From: Pogostemon cablin
Lineage: Eukaryota > Streptophyta > Magnoliopsida > Lamiales > Lamiaceae
Length of the DNA stretch: 64,000 bases
Direction: 5' to 3'
Assembly: GCA_023678885.1 (NCBI GenBank)
Contig: CM043006.1
Coordinates: 8,397,948-8,461,947 of the forward strand
Part shown: positions 23,772 through 34,643 of the stretch, in pieces
Numbering within the stretch: position 1 is the first letter of the stretch
Layout of the letters: each line of letters begins with the position of its first letter
Translations under genes and position numbers: made by a program
Notes under the pieces: generated by a model
Seen by the model: only the letters and a program-made list of their open reading frames with translations
The model's database searches: none
What the model was told of the DNA's origin: nothing

Positions 23772-23919
23772 CGACTGTTATTATTGGTTTATTATTTCTA
23801 ATTGATTAAGACTTCTATTTGTGATTATTTATTTCTATCTGACCTGAAATTTTTCTAAGGTACTTGTGCACTAGGAAAAGGAAATGAAGGAAATGAAGAA
23901 ATAATACACAAAGCTAAAC

Positions 23920-25974
23920 ATGATCGGAGCAAGGCAGAATCCAGATAATATTGTCATACGTGAAATTTTCACGAACTATGGAATTGGCAACCTGGAGTTG
24001 ATAGGAGCAAGGGGGAAGATGATGATTTTGAGATACATCCCGCTCTTATTAGCATGGTAGAGAAGAATCCCTTTTCTGGAGGTTGTTTTGAAGATCCATA
24101 TCAGCATCTTCAAAGATTTCTTGGTTATGCAAAAACTCAAAAGGGAGATGGAGCTAATGATAATGTTAGCCGGATCGCCTTATTCAAGTTCTCTTTGATT
24201 GATAAGGCAGAAGCTTGGTATGAGACTCTTCATGCCACATACTGTACTACATGGGACCAACTGTAGCAGAAGTTCTTGGAGAGATACATGCCACCCTCAA
24301 GGATCTTAAGAATGAGGCAATACATCACTAAATTTGTGATGAATCAGGGTGAGAAATTTTATGAGGCGTAGGATAGGTTTAAAAACATGCTCAGAAGGTG
24401 CCCACAACATGGAATGTATAAAGCTCAGTACATAAGTATCTTCTACTATGGATTGGATTGTGAGTCGCGTATTTTTATTGATGCATCATCAGGAGGAGTG
24501 CTGTTATCTAAGACATCACTTGAAGCAGAAAAGTTATTTGAAGACATCTCTATGAATTCACATGACTGGCCTACGGAGAGAGTTAGAGGATCATATATAC
24601 TTGGCAAGGTACCGCAGGTTGAACATCAAGTGTTGAAACCGAATAGTGATGATGAGATCTTCTCTATTCTAGCTAACATCGACAAGCTACTAGAGTCCCA
24701 GAGAAAGCAGATTACAGAGTTGGCACGAAGGAGGCCTAGTATGAAGCAGCAAGAAGTGAAGAGTGTTGAAGATACCTTCAATCGATACATGGCTGAGAAT
24801 GATGCAAGGGTTGACCGCATCGAAGCGAGAATGAATATTGATCATGCAGATTTATCTATGTAGTTGAAGGACCTTACTTTTATTATGGGGCAGATGACCG
24901 CAAATGTTAATCAATTGACACAAAAATTAGAAGATAAAGCCATCACGTTAAGGTCTGGAATGCAGTATGAGGGACATGAGGCCGAAACTGAAATCAAACA
25001 CGTCGAGAGCTCAATTCGACTCCAATTCGACCAACAACACAGGTTGAATTGGATACGGGAGGTCGAATTGGATGCCTAGATGTGATTTGGAAGCAACAAA
25101 GCCTCGATTCGACCAAAACCAAATCAATTCGACCAGGGGGCAGCCCCCTGGTCGAATTGAGGTCGAATCCACCCTTCCGGAGTACTCTATTTCATCAGAA
25201 GCCCAATTCAACCAAAACCAAATCAATTCGACCAGGAGGCCAGGTCGAATTGAGGTCGAATCCCACCTTCTGGAGCACTTTGTTTCATCAGAAGCCCAAT
25301 TCGACCAGCAGCCATTCAATTCGACCAGATCTTCAGGTCGAATTGAGGTCGAATTAGAGAAGAAAAATTATATAGATGCTCAATTCGACCAGGAGCACTT
25401 CAATTTGACCAGACCTACAAGTCGAATCTAGGTCGAATCGATCATACAGGGTGAGAATGGACTTCCAGGTGCACAATTTGACCACTACATACCCAATTCG
25501 ACCATCAGCCCTGGTCGAATCCAGGTCAAATCCAATTGTTCTGCACCATTTTCCACGTCGAATGCTTTACATGATGTTGATGCTACTCCCGTACCATCCC
25601 AAGGACAGAATACTGAGCTTACAATTAAGAAAAAGTGGGAAAGAGCAAGGAAGTTGAGAGTCGAGCTTAGACTGCAAATAGATAATGAAGATGTGGTTTT
25701 CTCTTTTGATCATGCAATGAAGATGTCCATGGAGACTCAATCATGCAAGAGCATTGATGTGGTTTCTAACTTGTTTAATCTAGATTTTTCTAAGGCAGAT
25801 GATTCTGAATTTAAATGGAAGATTGACAAGGAGGTGTCTAGACAGCCATGGGAAGGAAATTTCAAGGATCATATACTTGTTATCAAGAAAGGTGAGGTGT
25901 TGAGTGTAGACAAGAAGAGGGAAAGAAAGTACTTGAAGGTGAGGATGCGAAAATACCATCCTCTATCGTCGTGA
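23920..25974 (+). pseudogene. gag pseudogene of gypsy element 2 with in-frame palindromic array
   Basis: The frame opens MIGARQNPDN and shifts at a five-G run near 24010. The gag core follows: FEDPYQHLQRFLGYA, FSLIDKAEAWYETL, TTWDQL, KFLERYMPPS, then LRRCPQHG and IFIDASSGG (24054-24490). A helical region with KLLESQRKQITEL follows, then NDARVDRIEARMN and ITLRSGMQYEG (to about 24970). Three stops inside this region are TAG codons where CAG or TGG is expected. After a one-base shift near 25080, the frame of the palindromic array (25011-25550) stays open except for one TAG at 25432. It runs into a tail, LRLQIDNEDVVFS to KRERKYLKVRMRK, stop at 25972. The tail resembles sequence just after the protease in Athila-type polyproteins. 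Protease catalytic residues and pol are absent. Confidence 0.85.
25011..25550 (+). repeat. Palindromic GTCGAATT array inside the gag frame (element 2)
   Basis: Six diverged units of about 80-100 bp each carry two forward motifs (CAATTCGACCA) and two inverted ones (GGTCGAATTGAGGTCGAA). A spacer contains variants of TTTCATCAGAAGCC. In the frame of the downstream tail the motifs read AQFDQ, NSTR and GRIEVE. Element 3 carries the same array at 32947-33390, and element 1 has lost it. Confidence 0.9.
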
Positions 25975-28113
25975 CTCTTCGAAGTTAAACATGAACGCCT
26001 GTTGGGGGCTTGCCCTTCCGTTTTATTGCTTGATTTCTTTGTGTGAGTAAGATATTTTTATATTTATGGTGCTTACTAATCAGCAATTACATCTCTTTGC
26101 AAACTTAGTTTCAACTTACGTTTTTACTAAGTTTGGGGGGTGATGTGATGTTCTTACCTCATGGAAGCACCATGAGTATAATATTTTCTTTGAAATGTTT
26201 GGTAGGGGAGTTGATTTTTTGCAGTATGTTAAAACTTTAATTGGTTTTGATGTGCCGATTTTTTGTAATTTGACTAGTGTTCAGTGGTGTTTCTAGTGTG
26301 GAGTCGATTAGATAGTCAATTGAGTATTTTCTGATAGTTCTCCTATTTTATTATTAACGAATCTGTAATGATGAGTACGTTTGAGCTTTGATGATAGAAA
26401 AAGGTAACTAGAGTGGCAAGACAAGTTCTACACTGAGGCTTTGACTCAAGGAGCTCGTGCTTTTTGAAGGAGAAATCAGGTGCCATCGTTTCCTTATTCT
26501 AATTTTATGTTTGCTTTAAATTCATGGGGTGGAAGGATTGTTTGTACTTGTGATCCATGTGAGCTTATATGTTTAAATTGTGCCTGAAATTCATATGCTC
26601 TTGAAATTGATGGAGGAATTGTACTTGAATTATTTTGTGATATGAAGTTTTATGTGTACTTGTGAGATATTGCTTACCATGAAAGGTGTTCTGTCACTTG
26701 TTAAAAAACTCATGTGAGATTTTGAGCCTCGTTGATCATGTTACATAATCACATGATATTTCTTTCTAGTGAATATCGTTCTTGTGCGTGTATTCCAGAA
26801 GTTGTCACTTGTCTTACTTGAAGCTACATGTGTGTTAGATGATGAGAGATGATTTTAGGTCATCCTTGAATTTATGAGTCACTTTGCCAAATAATTTCCT
26901 ACCAAATAATTTTATATCTGTAGCTTGCCCTTTTGAGCCTAAAGCCTTATTTTTTTGGCAACCTACAAAGATAGCTACTTTGATATCCTATTTTAGCCTT
27001 AAATTCCTATATTTAGTGGAGAATTAAATTATGTCAATGTGTGTGAATTGATTTTCATGGAGTTTGGAAGGAATAAAATATTTGGAGTTCTACAGGTGAT
27101 TATGAGTTGAAAAATATGAGCTTAAAAATAAGTTGCTTAGGGGTAGTGCTTGAAACTGGTACCCCGAGATGTTAGAGGTAGTGCCCGAAACTGGTACCTC
27201 GAGAAAAAAAGAAGGAAATAAAAAGTATGTTGAGCTTGAAGGAAAGGAGAGAAAAGAAAATTAGAAGAGCATGCAGCTAGATAGCCTTGAAGTGTAAAAA
27301 TCTGCAGTACAAAAGATCTCCATTTTAATTCTCTACTAATTGAGTTACTTTATCCATATGTTTCAAACTCATACTAAAGAGCCAACATTACATCCTATTA
27401 AAGTCCTTTTTGATCTCATTGTCGAATCATACTTTAAGTAGTGGAGAGTTTGAGACGTTTAGCAAGCTTATGGTTACACATGCACTTGAATTGAATCTGA
27501 GTGTAAACACCCTAACCCATAAGTGTACATCTTTTACACTAGAGTGCGAGTGATATATACTTCCAGTGAGAACATGTCAATGGAGCATTTAAATTGGTGG
27601 TGATTGTCTTAACTTATATGCTATAAATTGATTATTACATGTAATGAGAGTTGCATGACCTAAGTTGAGGACAATTGTATTTTGAATGGGGTATTGATCA
27701 TAGTCCTTGTTTCCCTGCTAATTTTCAAATTCTCTCTCTCTCTTTATATTTATTTTGTTACCTCGGGAAGAGCAACGGGTAAGTTTGGGGGATTGATGAG
27801 AGTGGAAATTAGCGTGTTTGAGTATCCAATTTAACACCTTTTGATGGAAATTCTTATTATATATTAGCATAAGTGTCTTATATTCATTGTATGTGAGAAA
27901 AAGGTGCACTTGAGGTATTTTATTGTGTTTTAGGTGGAAAAAGGATAAAAGTGCAAAGTTGAAAAAAAAGTGCAATTTGAGCAAGAATGCTAAAAACGCA
28001 CATCCAACTTTCGAAATTTTTCTGTGTTGTACTTGGTGATCTCGTGAATTATACATGACTCTTTGGTTTGATTGCGTTGCCTCGAGACGAGCAATATGTA
28101 AGTTTGGGGGGTT
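25975..28113 (+). other. Non-coding 3' interior of gypsy element 2
   Basis: It opens with the post-coding motif GTTAAACATGAACGCCTG (25983-26000). No gene is seen. It ends with the purine tract AAGTTTGGGGGGTT (28101-28114), directly before the 3' LTR. A fragment of a type I LTR sits at 27794-28030. Confidence 0.7.
27794..28030 (+). repeat. Type I LTR fragment with its own purine tract inside element 2
   Basis: AAGTTTGGGGGAT (27781-27793) is followed by TGATGAGAGTGGAAATTAGC and about 230 bases matching the first part of the type I LTR (867 onward, without its later part). The sequence then returns to element 2 interior (TGTTGTACTTGGTG). Element 3 lacks this fragment and reads straight through the same junction. 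Confidence 0.85.
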
Positions 28114-29349
28114 TAATGAGTGTGTTAATTCACGAATCTTGTGCTTGGATTTGTGCTATTATGAAGTGTTTGAAAGATGAAATCGGTTGTAAACCGATAT
28201 ATATTGTATGAAGTCATGAATCAGGTGTTGTTGGAGACATTTGAATGCTTTTCGAAGGAAATCGGAATGGAAGTGTTCAAAACTGAAGAAAGAAAGTCGA
28301 AGCCATCCGTTTGGGCGAAGCATGAGTGCAATTCGACCAGAAGGAGGTCAATTCGACCAGGCCTGCTGGTCGAATTGGCAGCACAACACAAGCAGAAGGT
28401 GGATTCAATCATGACAGGGGAATTCAACCTGGGTATTAGGTCGAATCGAGGACCAATTGATTGGCAGAGATGCCAATTCGACTTCGTCACTTCAATTCGA
28501 CCAGGGCAGCTGGTCGAATCAAGCACCTGGGACTTACAGTAGGTCGATTCTACCTCCAATTCGACTTGGAGGGGTGAATTTGACCAGTTGTTGAGATCAA
28601 ATTGTGCTTTGGAAACTTACCATATCTGTATTTTTACACCCTCAATGCGTGTGATCACTTAAAAAGCCCATTCCAGGCCTGGGAGGCGCGATTACGAGTA
28701 TAAAAGAAGGCTTATGCAGCAGTATAAAGGGGGGACAACACAATACAAGATATACAAGAGGGAGAAGAGAGGCCACAACATACTACACCCCACAAGGGAG
28801 GATCACCCCAACCATCTTCCCTTCCTCCATCCATCCATCACTTCGAAGATTCGTTTGTGGAATCAAGGGAGAACCAAGAGGAGAATTCAATAGCGAGAAG
28901 GACGCGAAAATGCCACATTTAGGGTTTATTCGTTTCCTAATTTGTCTTTTATTTTTTGGATATCCGGGTAAGATCTATCCAACACCCATGTTTGTTCTTC
29001 GCAACATCATGGGCTAGAGCCTTTTTGGTAGAACTAGGGTTGTGAAGGTTTTATCTAGTTAATTGAACTTTCGTGTGTAAACTCCGTACAACACTACTTA
29101 TGGATTTATTTTATATATGATTGTGCTTTCTTAATTCATACTCACAGTCATTTTGTGCATCATTAACTGTTATGTAGAGTCTGAATACATATCTTAGTTA
29201 TTGATTGAGTGTGTTCACTGCTGAGCAGGATTCCATGTTATGATTCTAAGTGAGACTACTCCGAAGCTTCATTAGAACTATCATATATGAATACTTATTA
29301 ATTAAATTGAATTCGGGTTATTAAGTAGGATAAAGAGTATAACTTCATA
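28114..29349 (+). repeat. 3' LTR of gypsy element 2, 3'-truncated
   Basis: It starts TAATGAGTGTG (the TG start has become TA) and matches 22004-23241. It stops at AACTTCATA, where the 5' LTR continues with GTACCTATAAAGGG. TATAAAAG is at 28699-28706. The GTCGAATT array occupies 28333-28590. Confidence 0.88.
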
Positions 29350-30670
29350 ATCCCTCTTTCTAGGTACTCTCAGTATCAATTATTTCCCTGGCAAATTAGT
29401 ACTCTAACCCGATATGATCTCCCTTTATAGGTACAATAAAATTATCCTCTTTATCCTACTTAATAACTCGAATTCAATTCAATTAATAAGTATTCATATA
29501 TAATAGTTTTAATGAAGCTTCGAAGTCCCCTCACTTAGAATCATAACATGGAATCCTGTTCAGCAGTGACACACTCAACAAATAACCAAGATATGTTTTC
29601 AGACTCTACATAATAGTTAATGATGCACAAAACGACTGTGAGTATGAATTAAAAAAGCACAATCATATATAAAATAAATCCACAAGTGGTGTTGTACGGA
29701 GTTTACACATGAAAGTTCAATTAATTAGTTAAAACCTTCACAACCCTAGTTCTACCAAAAAGGCTCTAGCCCATGATATTACGAAGAACAATCATGGGTG
29801 TTGGATAGATCTTACCTAGATGTCCAAAAAATACAAGATAAATTAGAAAATGAATAAAACCCTAGATATGGGCGTAGTCGCGTCCTTCTCCATCTTGAAT
29901 CCTCCTCTTGATTCCACAGACGAATCTTCAAAGTGATGGATGGATGGAGGAAAGAATGTGGATAATGGTTGGGCGGTGATCCCCCCTTGTGGGGTGTGGT
30001 ATGGTTGTGGCCTCTCTTATGGCTCTCTTGTTGTCTTCTCTCCTCCCAACAACGTCCATACTGCTGCATAAGCCTTCTTTTAAACTTGTAAGCGTGCCTC
30101 CCGGGCCTGGAATGGGCTTTTTAAGTGATCACACACATTGAGGGTTTAAAAATAAGGATATGGTAAGTTTTCGAGGCTCAATTCGACTTCATCAACAGGT
30201 AGAATTCACCCCTCCAGGTCGAATTAGAGGTTGAATTGATCTACTGTAAGTCCCAGGTGCTTGATTCGACCAAATGCCCTAGTCGAATTGAAGTGATGAG
30301 GTCGAATTGGCATCCCCGCCAATCAATTCGACCTCGATTCGACCTGATGCCCAGGTTGAATCCCTCTGTCGTGGTCGAATCCACCTTCTGCTCATGTTAT
30401 GCTGCCAATTCGACCAAAAGGGCTGGTCGAATTGACCTCCTTCTGGTCGAATTACACTTTTGCTTCGCCCAAACAAATGGTTTCGACTTCTTTTCTTCAG
30501 ATTTAAACACTTCCATTCCAACTTCCTTCAAAAAATCACTCAAATGGCTCCAACAATACCTGATTCGTGACTTTTCACAATATATATCGGTTTACAACCG
30601 ATTAAAATCTTCAAACACTTCATAAAAGCACAAATCTAGGCACAAGATTTGTAAATTTACACACTCATCA
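29350..30670 (-). repeat. Proximal part of the 3' LTR of gypsy element 3
   Basis: On the minus strand it begins at 30670 after the purine tract (30671-30684, read GTTTGGGGGTT on the minus strand) and runs to about 29350, where it meets the truncated LTR of element 2 head to head. It contains an inverted GTCGAATT array at 30178-30450. Confidence 0.88.
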
Positions 30671-32481
30671 AACCCCCAAACTTACATGTTGCTCATCCCG
30701 AGGCAACGTAATCAAAACCAGGAGTCGTGTATAATTCACAAGATCACCAAGTACAACACATATTACACATGCAATTTCATCAATTAAAGACAAGTATTTC
30801 CTACATCATACATATCATTCATACAAAACATCACTCAATCATACTACCATTCGGGGTACTAAGTCATCTAGCTTACAAGATAAGTGTTTACTCTCTCACT
30901 CAAGTGCTCATTGCACTTAAACGGTTAATATATACGCTCATACTCAATCCATACTCACGTGTAACCATAAGCTTGGTAAGGGTCTCAAAAATCAACACAC
31001 AATCAACTCATGACAAGGATCACAAAGGACTTGTTTTTGGGTTGTAATGTTGGCTCTTTGGAAAGGGTAGGAAAATTTAGATAAAGTGACTCAAACACTA
31101 GTAGAGAGTTACCTTGGAGGTTCTTGCTTTCTTCATTCGGCTACATATTCTCCTCCAATTTCTTCTCTTGCACTTGCAATTTTCGAATTTTCCTTCTCTT
31201 TCTTGCATCAACATCATTCTTCTTTTGATAACTCGGATACCGATTGTAGGCACTACCCTTTTAAAACAGCAATCGGGGTACCAGTTTCAGACACTACCCC
31301 TAAACAAGATTTAACCATACACTTCTTTTACTTTATTCAACAACATTCTATCTTCCTTCTTCTCTTGCAACACTTATTCAGCTCAACTCTCTACCAATGA
31401 ATAGGGTATTTAAACAAAGCTCAAGTAAAGATTAAATAAGGCTCTTTTATTCGGCTTGCCAAAGAATAAGTTCTTTTAAGGATCAAACGGGGCTACCAAA
31501 GATATACATAATCAATGGGAAGGTAAAATTTGGCTAAGTAACTCAATTAATCAAGAATGGCCTAAGATCATATCCTAACAATTCACCAATTGTAAGTATC
31601 ACACAAGACTCCAAGTCAAGTTCTAGAATACGTTCATATGAATGATTCTCTCAAGAATACACTATCATGATCAAGCATGATTAAAAGGCTCAAATCCTCA
31701 CATGGGTAAATAGAATCTTAAGTACTCCTCATAGCACATAATCAATATCAATTTCACAAGAACTCTACATACTTATCAAATTATACATGTTTCTCATCAA
31801 TGAAAATTAACACATGAACATATGAATGCACAAAATCTAAAAACCCATACATCATTGTCAATCATACAAGTGTCTCAAACACTCCAACTCATGCATCATA
31901 GTCACTCCTCACAATCCACATCCGAGATGATCAAATATGACAATATATAGTACATGTCACTCACACAAGATACACCCATCTTGATTTCTCCTTCAAAATG
32001 CACGAGCTCCTCAAGTCAAAGCCTCAGTGTAAAACTCGTCTTGCCACTCTAGTTACTTTTTTCTATCATCAAAGCTCAAACACACTCATCATTATAGATT
32101 CGTCAATAATAAAATAGGAGAACTCTAAGAAAGACTAAATTAACTATCTAATAGACTCCACACACTAGAAACACCACTGAAGGTAAATTGCAAAAAAATC
32201 GACACATCAAAACTGATTAAAGTTTAAACATACCGCAAAAAATCAACTCCCCTAGCAAACATTACAAAGAAAAGATTATACTCTTGGTGCAGCAATGAGG
32301 TAATAACATCACACTCCCCCAAACATAGTAAAAATGTGAGTTGAAACTAAGTTTCCAAAGAGATGTAATTGCCGATTAGTAAGCACCATAAATATAAAAA
32401 TTTCTCACTCACACAAAAGAAATTAAGCAATAAAACGGAAGGGCAAGCCCCCAACAGGCGCTCATATTTAATGTCGGAGAG
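30671..32481 (-). other. Non-coding 3' interior of gypsy element 3
   Basis: It is the minus-strand equivalent of 25975-28113 without the type I LTR fragment. No gene is seen. The post-coding motif is at about 32440-32475. Confidence 0.7.
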
Positions 32482-34478
32482 TCACGACGGATGTAACCTA
32501 TTAAAATACTTGATTGGAGGACGGTCTTGTTGCATCCTCACCTTCAAATACTTTCTTTCCCTCTTCTTGTCTACACTCAACAACTCACCTTTCTTGGTCA
32601 CAAAAATATGATCATTGGAATTTTCTTTTTCCAGTGGTTGTCTAGACACCTCTTTGTCAATCTTTCATTTAAATTCAGAATCATCTGCCTTAGAAAAATC
32701 AAGATTAAACAAGTTAGAAACTACATCAATACTCTTGCACGATTGAGTCTTCATGGGCATCTTCATTGCATGATCAAGAGAGAAAACCACATCTTCATTA
32801 TCTATCTGCAGTCTAAGCTTCTCGGCTCTTAACCTCTTCGCTCTTTCCCACTTCTTCTCCATTGTAAGCTCAGTATTCTGCTTATGTAATGGTACTGGAG
32901 TAACATCAACATCATGTGGAGCATTTGGCATGGAAAACAGTGCAGAACAGTTGGGTTTGACCTGGATTCGACCATGGCTGCTGGTCGAATTGGGTATGTA
33001 GTGGTCGAATTGTGCACCTGGAACTCCATTCTCACCATGTATGCTCGATTCTACTAGGATTCGACCTGATAGTCTGGTCGAATTGAACTGCCTCTGGTCG
33101 AATTGGCTCTATGTATAATTTTTCTCTTCCAATTCGACCTCAATTCGAACTGAGGATCTGGTCGAATTGAATGGCTACTGGTCGAATTGGGCTTCTAATA
33201 AAATAGAGTGCTCTGAAATGTGGGATTCAACCTCAATTCGACCTGAGGATCTGGTCAAATTGAATGGCTTTGGTCAAATCGAGGCTCTTTTGCTTCCAAA
33301 TCGTGTACAGGCATCCAATTCGACCCCCCTGCTGAATTCGACCAGTAGTGTTGCTCAAATTGGGGTCAAATTGAGCCCTCGACATGTCTAATTTTAGTTC
33401 CGGCCTCATAGGTCCCTCGTACTGTGCTCCAGACCTTAACGTGATGGCTTTATCTTCCAATTTTTGTGTCAATTGATTCACATTTGCGGCCATATGTCCC
33501 ATAATCAAAGTAAGGTCCTTCAACTGCTTAGATAAATCTGCATGATCAACATTCATTCTCGCTTCGATGCGGTCAACCCTTGCATCATTCTCAGCCATGT
33601 ACCAATTGAAGGTATCTTCAACACTTTTCACTTCTTGCTGCTTCATACTAGGCCCCCTTAGTGTCAACTCTATAATCTGCCTTTGCTGAGATTCTAGTAG
33701 CTTGTTGATGTTAGCTAAACTAGAGACAATCTCATCATCCCTATTTAACTTCACCACTTGATGTTCAACCTGCGCCACCTTATCAAGTACATATGATCCT
33801 CTTACTCTTTCCATAGGCCAATCATGTGAATTCATAGAGATGTCTTCGTACAACTTTTCTGCTTCAAGTGTTGTCTTAGATAACAACGCTCCTCCTGATG
33901 ATGCATCAACAAAAATACGCGACTCACAATCCAATCCATAGTAGAAGATACTTATGTATTCAGCCTTAGACATCTCCTACTGTGGACACCTCCTGAGCAT
34001 GTCTTTAAACCTATATCACGCCTCATAAAATTTCTCACCCTGATTCATAATAAATCGGGTGATCTCTTGCCTCATTCTTAAGATCCTAGAGGGTGGCATG
34101 TATCTCTCAAAAAACTTCTGTTACAGTTGGTCCCATGTAGTGCAATCTGTGGCATCAAGAGTATCATACCAAGCTTCCACTCCATCAATCAAAGAGAACT
34201 TGAATAAGGCGATTCGCCTAGTATTATCATTAGCTCCAGCACCTTTCTGAGTGTTTGCTTAACCAATAAATTTTCGGAGATGCTAATATGGATCATTAAA
34301 GCAACCTCCAAAAAAAGGGATTCTTCTTTACTATGTTAATAAGAGCGGGATGTATCTCAAAATCATCATCTTCCCCCCTTGCTCCTATCAACCCCATGTT
34401 ACCAATCCCATAGTTTGTGAAAATTTCATGTATGGCAACAATATCTGGATTCTGCCTTCCTCCGGTCATGTTTAGCAC
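32482..34478 (-). pseudogene. gag pseudogene of gypsy element 3 with in-frame palindromic array
   Basis: The minus-strand frame opens MTGGRQNPDI and, with six G at the run, reads on as GARGEDDDFEIHPALIN. It shifts at a T-run (NPFFWRLL). The gag core is damaged between 34300 and 33980. A frame of 246 codons (33973-33233) covers YISIFYYGLDCESRIFVDAS, the helical region (NDARVDRIEARMN) and ITLRSGAQYEG, and enters the array. In the tail frame the array reads AQFDQ, FNSTR, RIEVE and GAQFDHYIPNST with a few TAG or TAA stops. It continues into LRLQIDNEDVVFSLDHAMKM and KRERKYLKVRM, ending at 32482. It is non-functional but the least damaged N terminus of the three. Confidence 0.85.
32947..33390 (-). 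repeat. Palindromic GTCGAATT array inside the gag frame (element 3)
   Basis: About five units correspond one to one with those of element 2, including the spacer read GENGVPGAQFDHY. One unit has a CAG-to-TAG change relative to element 2. Confidence 0.88.
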
Positions 34479-34619
34479 TATGTGTTATTACTTCCTTTTT
34501 TTCCATTCCTTTTCCTAGTGCACAAGTACCTCAGAAAAATTCTAGGTTAGATAGAAATAAATAATCACAAATAAAAGTCTTAATCAAACTAGAAATAATA
34601 AAATCAATAATAACAGTCG

Positions 34620-34637
34620 TCCCCGGCAAGGGCGCCA
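34620..34637 (-). promoter_or_regulatory. Primer binding site, tRNA-Asp type (element 3)
   Basis: Read on the minus strand it is TGGCGCCCTTGCCGGGGA, one mismatch from the expected complement of plant tRNA-Asp and the best preserved of the three. Confidence 0.78.
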
Positions 34638-34643
34638 AGAACT

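Larger units (their letters stand above)
22004..29349 (+). mobile_element. Non-autonomous Athila-like gypsy element 2, nested in element 3
   Basis: The 5' LTR (22004-23747) starts TGATGAGTGTG and ends CTCATCA. The interior is 23748-28113, and a 3' LTR starts at 28114 but stops at 29349, about 500 bp short. It lies in the opposite orientation inside the 3' LTR of element 3. No target duplication can be seen because a deletion removed the right LTR end together with about 110 bp of the element 3 LTR. Only gag is encoded. Confidence 0.88.

Noticed and set aside
25011..25550. CRISPR-like repeat-spacer array
   Set aside because: Units differ in length and sequence, motifs are inverted within each unit, there are no cas genes, and the context is a plant retrotransposon.
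30279..30521. Protein-coding frames across the LTR palindrome arrays
   Set aside because: In the LTRs the array precedes the TATA-like box and no frame is kept between copies, unlike the array within gag.
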